From the NCBI GenBank assembly GCA_002071245.1, contig MWEV01000118.1, positions 1-9,756 of the forward strand: a stretch of DNA of 9,756 nt, written 5' to 3'. This document shows, piece after piece, positions 6,859-9,756 of this stretch. How positions within the stretch are numbered: position 1 is the stretch's first letter; each line of letters opens with the position of its first letter. The notes below the pieces were generated by a model. The model searched no databases. It was not told the DNA's origin and was given only the letters and a program-made list of their open reading frames with translations. A program made the position numbers and the translations under genes. The stretch comes from Deltaproteobacteria bacterium ADurb.Bin026. Lineage in GTDB: Bacteria > Desulfobacterota > Syntrophorhabdia > Syntrophorhabdales > Syntrophorhabdaceae.

Positions 6859-7011
6859 ATGCATTTTTTGACAAATTAACATGAATTTATAAATAAGCAT
6901 ATTGATGTATCGTTAAAAAAGCTAATACACATTTATGGATCGTAGATATGTTCCTGAATACTAAAAACGTGGCTTACCTTTGCTTTACGCACCTAGAAAA
7001 CTTTAGTTGTC

Positions 7012-7049
7012 TATGTGGTACGTCTGGTTGTATTTGGTACGTCTGGATT
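7012..7049. repeat. Two tandem copies of a 19-bp unit
   Basis: TATGTGGTACGTCTGGTTG (7012-7030) is followed immediately by TATTTGGTACGTCTGGATT (7031-7049). The 12-base core TGGTACGTCTGG is identical in both copies (7016-7027 and 7035-7046). The copies lie on the upstream side of uppS, about 165-200 bases from its start. A paired protein-binding site or a short replication-slippage duplication would both fit. Confidence 0.6.
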
Positions 7050-7166
7050 ATTTTTTACATCTAAACCCCTTCGCATAACCTTTTTTGCAATAAACAAGGC
7101 GTGTGTATCCCTTTTGTAGTCGCCACTTTCATCTATTTAGTTTTTCAAGCTGTTTTGCATCTGCCT

Positions 7167-8591
7167 TCATAGTCTTTTCAAAGCCACGTTTGCCGCAACA
7201 AGGATTGGGTCCCAAACCGTTGCAAAAGGTGGGGCATAACCAAGGTCGAGCCTTGATACATCGTCTATGGTCATCTTCCCATAAAGACATGCCGCAAGTG
7301 TATCTATCCTGTGTGCAACACCTTCTTCACCCACCATCTGGGCACCAAGAAGCCTTCGGGTATATTTATCGACCACAAGGGTAATAGTGATTGGTTTTCC
7401 TGCTGGATAAGCGCTGCTCCTCGATCTTCCCTGTACCGTTGACACCAGAAAGTTGTATCCTTCGAGTTTTGCCTCGACCGGGGAAAGTCCTGTACGCGCA
7501 ACCTCAAGGTCGAATATCTTCGTAACCGCCGTTCCGACTACCCCTTCAAATCTGCGATTTGCACCTGCCGCATTTTCACCTGCAATCCTGCCCTGTTTGT
7601 TTGCAGTAGTTCCAAGTGGTATGTACACTTTTTTGCCTGTTACGTTGTGTAGCGCCTCAGAGCAATCTCCCGCCGCGTAAATATCCGGTATATTTGTGTG
7701 GAGGTACTCATCCACCCTTACGGCACCGCCTACTCCAAGCTCAATACCAACATCCTTTGCAAGTTTCGTGTTTGGGCGTGCCCCGATAGACAATATCGCA
7801 AAATCAGCTTCCAACTCTCCCTTGTCGGTCATTACATTTGTGATCCGTCCTTTATGTCCTTTAAAACCTTCCACCGATGTTTCCTTTAACAACCTAACCC
7901 CTTCTTTGATGATTTTATCTTCCACAATCTTTGTGATGCTCGTATCCATTGAACCAAGAACACGGTCCAATTTCTCTACGACTGTGACTTCAATGCCCCT
8001 TTTTCTCAGAGATTCGCACATTTCCATGCCTATATATCCACCGCCCACAATAACCGCCTTCATGGGACGTTTTTCAGTTCCGAAACTATTAACATAGAGA
8101 CATTCCGGGGAACCAACACACACACGGAATGCACCCCAGTCATCTATGAATCTTTTTATCTCTATGCCGTCCAAAAGTGTTCTGATCGTAAAAACATGCT
8201 GTAAATCAATGCCAGGAAGTAATGGAACAACAGGCAAACCGCCTGTCGCTATCACAAGCTTGTCATATGTGATGGATGATTCAACATTTTTTTCAAGGTT
8301 TTTTACACGCACCTCTTTTTTATCAATGTCGATTGCAACAGCTTCGTGACGCAACATCACCCTAATATCACGTTCTTCTTCTGCTACTTTTGGTGTTAGG
8401 GAAATAAGCTGATTAAAATCTTTCACATCATCAGATATATAATATGGGAGGCTGCATGCACCGTAAGATATAAAGTAGTCCTTCTCCAGAACGATAGCTT
8501 CATCATCTGGCTTTATCCGCTTGTAACTGCTTGCTGCGCTCATGCCCGCTGCAACCCCGCCTATCACCACGAGCCTTTCCTTTTTGTTCAT
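7167..8591 (-). CDS. CoA-disulfide reductase / NADH oxidase-like flavoprotein
   Basis: This 474-residue protein belongs to the single-cysteine branch of the pyridine nucleotide-disulfide oxidoreductases, which use NAD(P)H and FAD to reduce CoA disulfide, CoA persulfide, polysulfide or oxygen. FAD binding: VVIGGVAAGMSAA (8-20). Active-site cysteine: C46 in ISYGACSLPYY, matching the S-x3-C pattern of CoADR. NAD(P)H binding: VIVGGGYIGMEM (180-191). Second FAD motif: IPDIYAAGDCSEA (301-313). C-terminal dimer motif: YAPPFATVWDPILVAANVA (452-470). An unusual insertion with two cysteines (C158, C164) precedes the NAD domain. I chose the ATG at 8589-8591 because AGAGG lies 7 nt upstream (8599-8603) and the FAD motif then begins at the usual distance; a TTG start at 8666 would add 25 residues of unlikely sequence. 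It follows two YeeE/YedE genes, suggesting a role in reducing imported sulfur species. Confidence 0.88.
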   Translation of the reverse strand: MNKKERLVVIGGVAAGMSAASSYKRIKPDDEAIVLEKDYFISYGACSLPYYISDDVKDFNQLISLTPKVAEEERDIRVMLRHEAVAIDIDKKEVRVKNLEKNVESSITYDKLVIATGGLPVVPLLPGIDLQHVFTIRTLLDGIEIKRFIDDWGAFRVCVGSPECLYVNSFGTEKRPMKAVIVGGGYIGMEMCESLRKRGIEVTVVEKLDRVLGSMDTSITKIVEDKIIKEGVRLLKETSVEGFKGHKGRITNVMTDKGELEADFAILSIGARPNTKLAKDVGIELGVGGAVRVDEYLHTNIPDIYAAGDCSEALHNVTGKKVYIPLGTTANKQGRIAGENAAGANRRFEGVVGTAVTKIFDLEVARTGLSPVEAKLEGYNFLVSTVQGRSRSSAYPAGKPITITLVVDKYTRRLLGAQMVGEEGVAHRIDTLAACLYGKMTIDDVSRLDLGYAPPFATVWDPILVAANVALKRL

Positions 8592-8662
8592 AGGTATACC
8601 TCTTTGTTGTTTATCGTCTTTATAGACTTTTTTGTGGTTAAAAAATCTTTTGCCAATCGTTG

Positions 8663-9190
8663 TCAAAGACCTTTTTTCTCAAACCAACGGAACATAAAGA
8701 TACCGCCCAATACAAAGATGGCTATGATAATCCAGTGATTTATGCCCAGTATTTGAGGGATAGTAATCTTTCCAAAATCACCCCATTTCAATATGGTTGC
8801 CTTGAGAAAAGGGTACATTTCGGCAAATATCCCTGCGCCGGCAAGCATACCGAGGATACCCCAGGCTGTATCCCATCTGCCTTCACCAAGGCCTCCAATT
8901 TGAGTGCCAGGACAATATCCGAGCAATCCCCATCCAAATCCAAAAATAAGCCCACCAATGATGTTTCCACCAAGGATGGTTGGTTTCAAAGAAAGCTTTG
9001 ATAGGCCAAGGTCCTTTAAAAGGTAAACCCCTACCATCGCTACAAGTATAGATGTAAACATAAATTTAACAATGGTCATATCCACAAGACGCAAAGCCCC
9101 TATCTGTTTGTCATAACGGATTACGCGTCCTTTTTGGAGCAAAAAACCAAACATTATGCCTGTTATTAATCCATAAAAAAGCTCGCTCAT
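8663..9190 (-). CDS. YeeE/YedE family (Sulf_transp) membrane protein, C-terminal-half type
   Basis: This 175-residue membrane protein carries the YeeE/YedE signature GYCPGTQ (91-97) with the conserved cysteine C93. Membrane segments lie at about residues 4-19, 39-58, 72-91, 108-124 and 150-168. Characterised YeeE proteins import thiosulfate through a path lined by conserved cysteines, and YedE relatives are candidate selenium-species transporters; in both, two homologous halves form one channel. Here the halves are separate genes, and this one supplies the GYCPGT half. The start is secure: an excellent AGGAGGTGA (9197-9205) lies 6 nt upstream, and the ATG overlaps the stop of the upstream selenoprotein gene (ATGA). 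A gap of 71 bases separates it from the flavoprotein gene. The actual substrate is not shown by the sequence. Confidence 0.88.
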   Translation of the reverse strand: MSELFYGLITGIMFGFLLQKGRVIRYDKQIGALRLVDMTIVKFMFTSILVAMVGVYLLKDLGLSKLSLKPTILGGNIIGGLIFGFGWGLLGYCPGTQIGGLGEGRWDTAWGILGMLAGAGIFAEMYPFLKATILKWGDFGKITIPQILGINHWIIIAIFVLGGIFMFRWFEKKGL

Positions 9191-9714
9191 CTTTTGTCAC
9201 CTCCTGTGTAAAGGATTTTGGCAACAATGATGCCCCCGACAAAAAAACATATCAATGAAATATAACCGCTGACTGCCAACTGAAGCGTACCGCTCAGTCC
9301 ATGTCCGCTCGGTCACCCATCTGCAAGGCGTGCGCCAAACATAGCAATGGCACCACCTATAAAGGCCACGATCGCCCTTTTTGCTTTGCTTGGCCCAAAA
9401 CGTGATTCCCATGTTGACGGTACAGCCTGCCATCGGAAACTTTTAGATGTGGTCGAAGAAATAAAAGAGCCGATAAATATCCCTATAACAAAAAGAAACT
9501 GCCAGTCTATCTTGGGTGCCTCTTTTTTGAAATATTCCATAGCGCCTACCCTCTCCGGGTTGAATGCCTTTTCAATGTACCCGACAGAGCGAACAAACGT
9601 GGTTGATGTACCCACATATTTACCTGTAAACCAAACCGATAGAACCAATAGCAGTCCAGTAAGGGCGCCTGCCAAATATGGATTCCAGCCTTTTGGTTCT
9701 CGTTTCTCTTCCAT
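9187..9714 (-). CDS. Selenocysteine-containing YeeE/YedE family membrane protein (TGA at 9313-9315 read as Sec)
   Basis: The frame from the ATG at 9712-9714 is interrupted once, by TGA at 9313-9315, and then continues 41 codons to a TGA at 9187-9189. Read through, it gives 175 residues with U134 in the motif GARLADGUPSGHGLSG (127-142). The family normally has cysteine here (GCTSGH-type motif), a residue implicated in handling thiosulfate in YeeE. The post-TGA part restores the motif and supplies the last membrane helix (around residues 150-166) and a charged tail, GGDKR. Its end overlaps the next gene by ATGA, as expected of an intact operon gene. Earlier membrane segments lie at about 13-31, 72-88 and 112-128. 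AGGAGGTG (9719-9726) is 4 nt before the start. TGA is an ordinary stop elsewhere in the window, so code reassignment is unlikely. The alternative is a nonsense mutation. An ORF caller would end the gene at 9313 and lose the functional motif. Confidence 0.85.
9197..9205 (-). promoter_or_regulatory. Strong Shine-Dalgarno of the second YeeE/YedE gene
   Basis: The minus strand reads AGGAGGTGA, nearly the full anti-16S complement, 6 nt before the ATG at 9190. It lies inside the last codons of the selenoprotein frame. It could let the second gene be translated even when ribosomes stop at the Sec codon for lack of selenium. Confidence 0.75.
9280..9297 (-). promoter_or_regulatory. Candidate bacterial SECIS stem-loop
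   Basis: Starting 15 nt after the TGA, the minus strand reads CTGAGCG GTA CGCTTCAG. CUGA pairs with UCAG and GCG with CGC, leaving one bulged U on the 3' side and an apical GUA (or, if the last pair opens, GGUAC). The first loop base lies 22 nt after the TGA. A short stem inside the coding region just after the UGA, with a G at the start of the loop, is what SelB-dependent SECIS elements look like. The fold is by eye, without an energy calculation. Confidence 0.6.
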
Positions 9715-9756
9715 TTAGCACCTCCTCTTTGTTTAGCTCATGGCTGATAGCCAATG

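Larger units (their letters stand above)
6848..7166. other. Intergenic region between two leftward operons
   Basis: This 319-base stretch lies downstream of the flavoprotein gene and upstream of uppS. It holds a likely uppS -10 element and a 19-bp tandem repeat, listed separately. I found no convincing terminator for the flavoprotein operon. Short open frames exist, such as a 13-codon frame starting inside the flavoprotein stop codon, but none has support beyond being open. Confidence 0.6.

Noticed and set aside
7126..7170. A 13-codon frame (MKADAKQLEKLNR) starting within the flavoprotein stop codon
   Set aside because: The ATGA-type overlap is suggestive, but it is too short to support as a gene. 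A frameshifted C-terminal extension of the flavoprotein is possible, but the protein already ends at the usual point of the family.
8592..8666. Extended flavoprotein start at TTG 8664-8666
   Set aside because: It would overlap the previous stop but adds 25 residues without family similarity, while ATG 8591 has a good Shine-Dalgarno and puts the FAD motif at the normal place.
9313..9714. A complete 133-residue gene ending at the TGA at 9313
   Set aside because: The frame continues for 41 codons with the remaining half of the family motif, a membrane helix and an overlap with the next gene, so recoding is more likely than a real stop.
9187..9714. Pseudogene by nonsense mutation or a changed genetic code
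   Set aside because: No other damage is seen in the gene, the TGA falls exactly at the conserved cysteine, and a SECIS-like hairpin follows. TGA serves as a normal stop for tolQ, the uppS-like gene, the ATPase, the second YeeE gene and the flavoprotein.
9715..9756. Hairpin-like GGCTATCAGCC and a possible upstream gene end at the right edge
   Set aside because: Only about 40 bases are present; apart from the Shine-Dalgarno, no frame, terminator or repeat can be supported.

Overview
This window looks like chromosomal DNA from an anaerobic, Gram-negative bacterium, most likely a member of the former Deltaproteobacteria (Desulfobacterota). That placement is inference. It rests on a TolQ-TolR-TolA envelope module (so an outer membrane), moderately AT-rich DNA, a sulfur-type gene cluster and what appears to be a selenocysteine codon. 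No rRNA, tRNA, CRISPR array, insertion sequence or phage gene was seen.

Layout from left to right. (1) Bases 1-821, minus strand: the N-terminal 273 residues of a larger protein that runs off the left edge. (2) Bases 822-1356: a regulatory stretch with paired palindromic AT-rich repeats, a sigma70-like promoter, a possible 45-residue ORF or small structured RNA, and a strong rho-independent terminator. (3) Bases 1357-3262, plus strand: tolQ, tolR and a TolA/TonB-like gene, each overlapping the next; tolB and pal do not follow. (4) Bases 3292-6847, minus strand: three overlapping genes in the order cis-prenyltransferase (UppS family), a GspE/PilB-type ATPase fused to an N-terminal cyclic-nucleotide-binding domain, and a TVP38/TMEM64 (VTT) membrane protein. 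(5) Bases 6848-7166: an intergenic stretch with the likely uppS promoter and a 19-bp tandem repeat. (6) Bases 7167-9714, minus strand: two YeeE/YedE-type membrane proteins followed by a CoA-disulfide-reductase-like flavoprotein.

The most striking feature is in region 6. The first YeeE/YedE gene is interrupted by an in-frame TGA at 9313-9315, exactly where the family has the conserved cysteine of its GCTSGH motif. Reading through gives a full-length 175-residue protein with the expected motif and a final transmembrane segment, ending in a 4-base ATGA overlap with the next gene. A compact stem-loop with a G-first apical loop lies 22 nt after the TGA, as expected of a bacterial SECIS element. 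I therefore annotate 9187-9714 as one selenoprotein gene.

Working together: the two YeeE/YedE half-size proteins probably form a membrane channel for a reduced or oxidised sulfur (or selenium) species, and the flavoprotein probably reduces a disulfide, persulfide or CoA-linked sulfur species inside the cell. The prenyltransferase and the VTT protein may both handle polyprenyl carriers; the ATPase between them would power a type II secretion or type IV pilus-like machine and may be gated by a nucleotide second messenger. TolQRA would use the proton gradient to act on the envelope.
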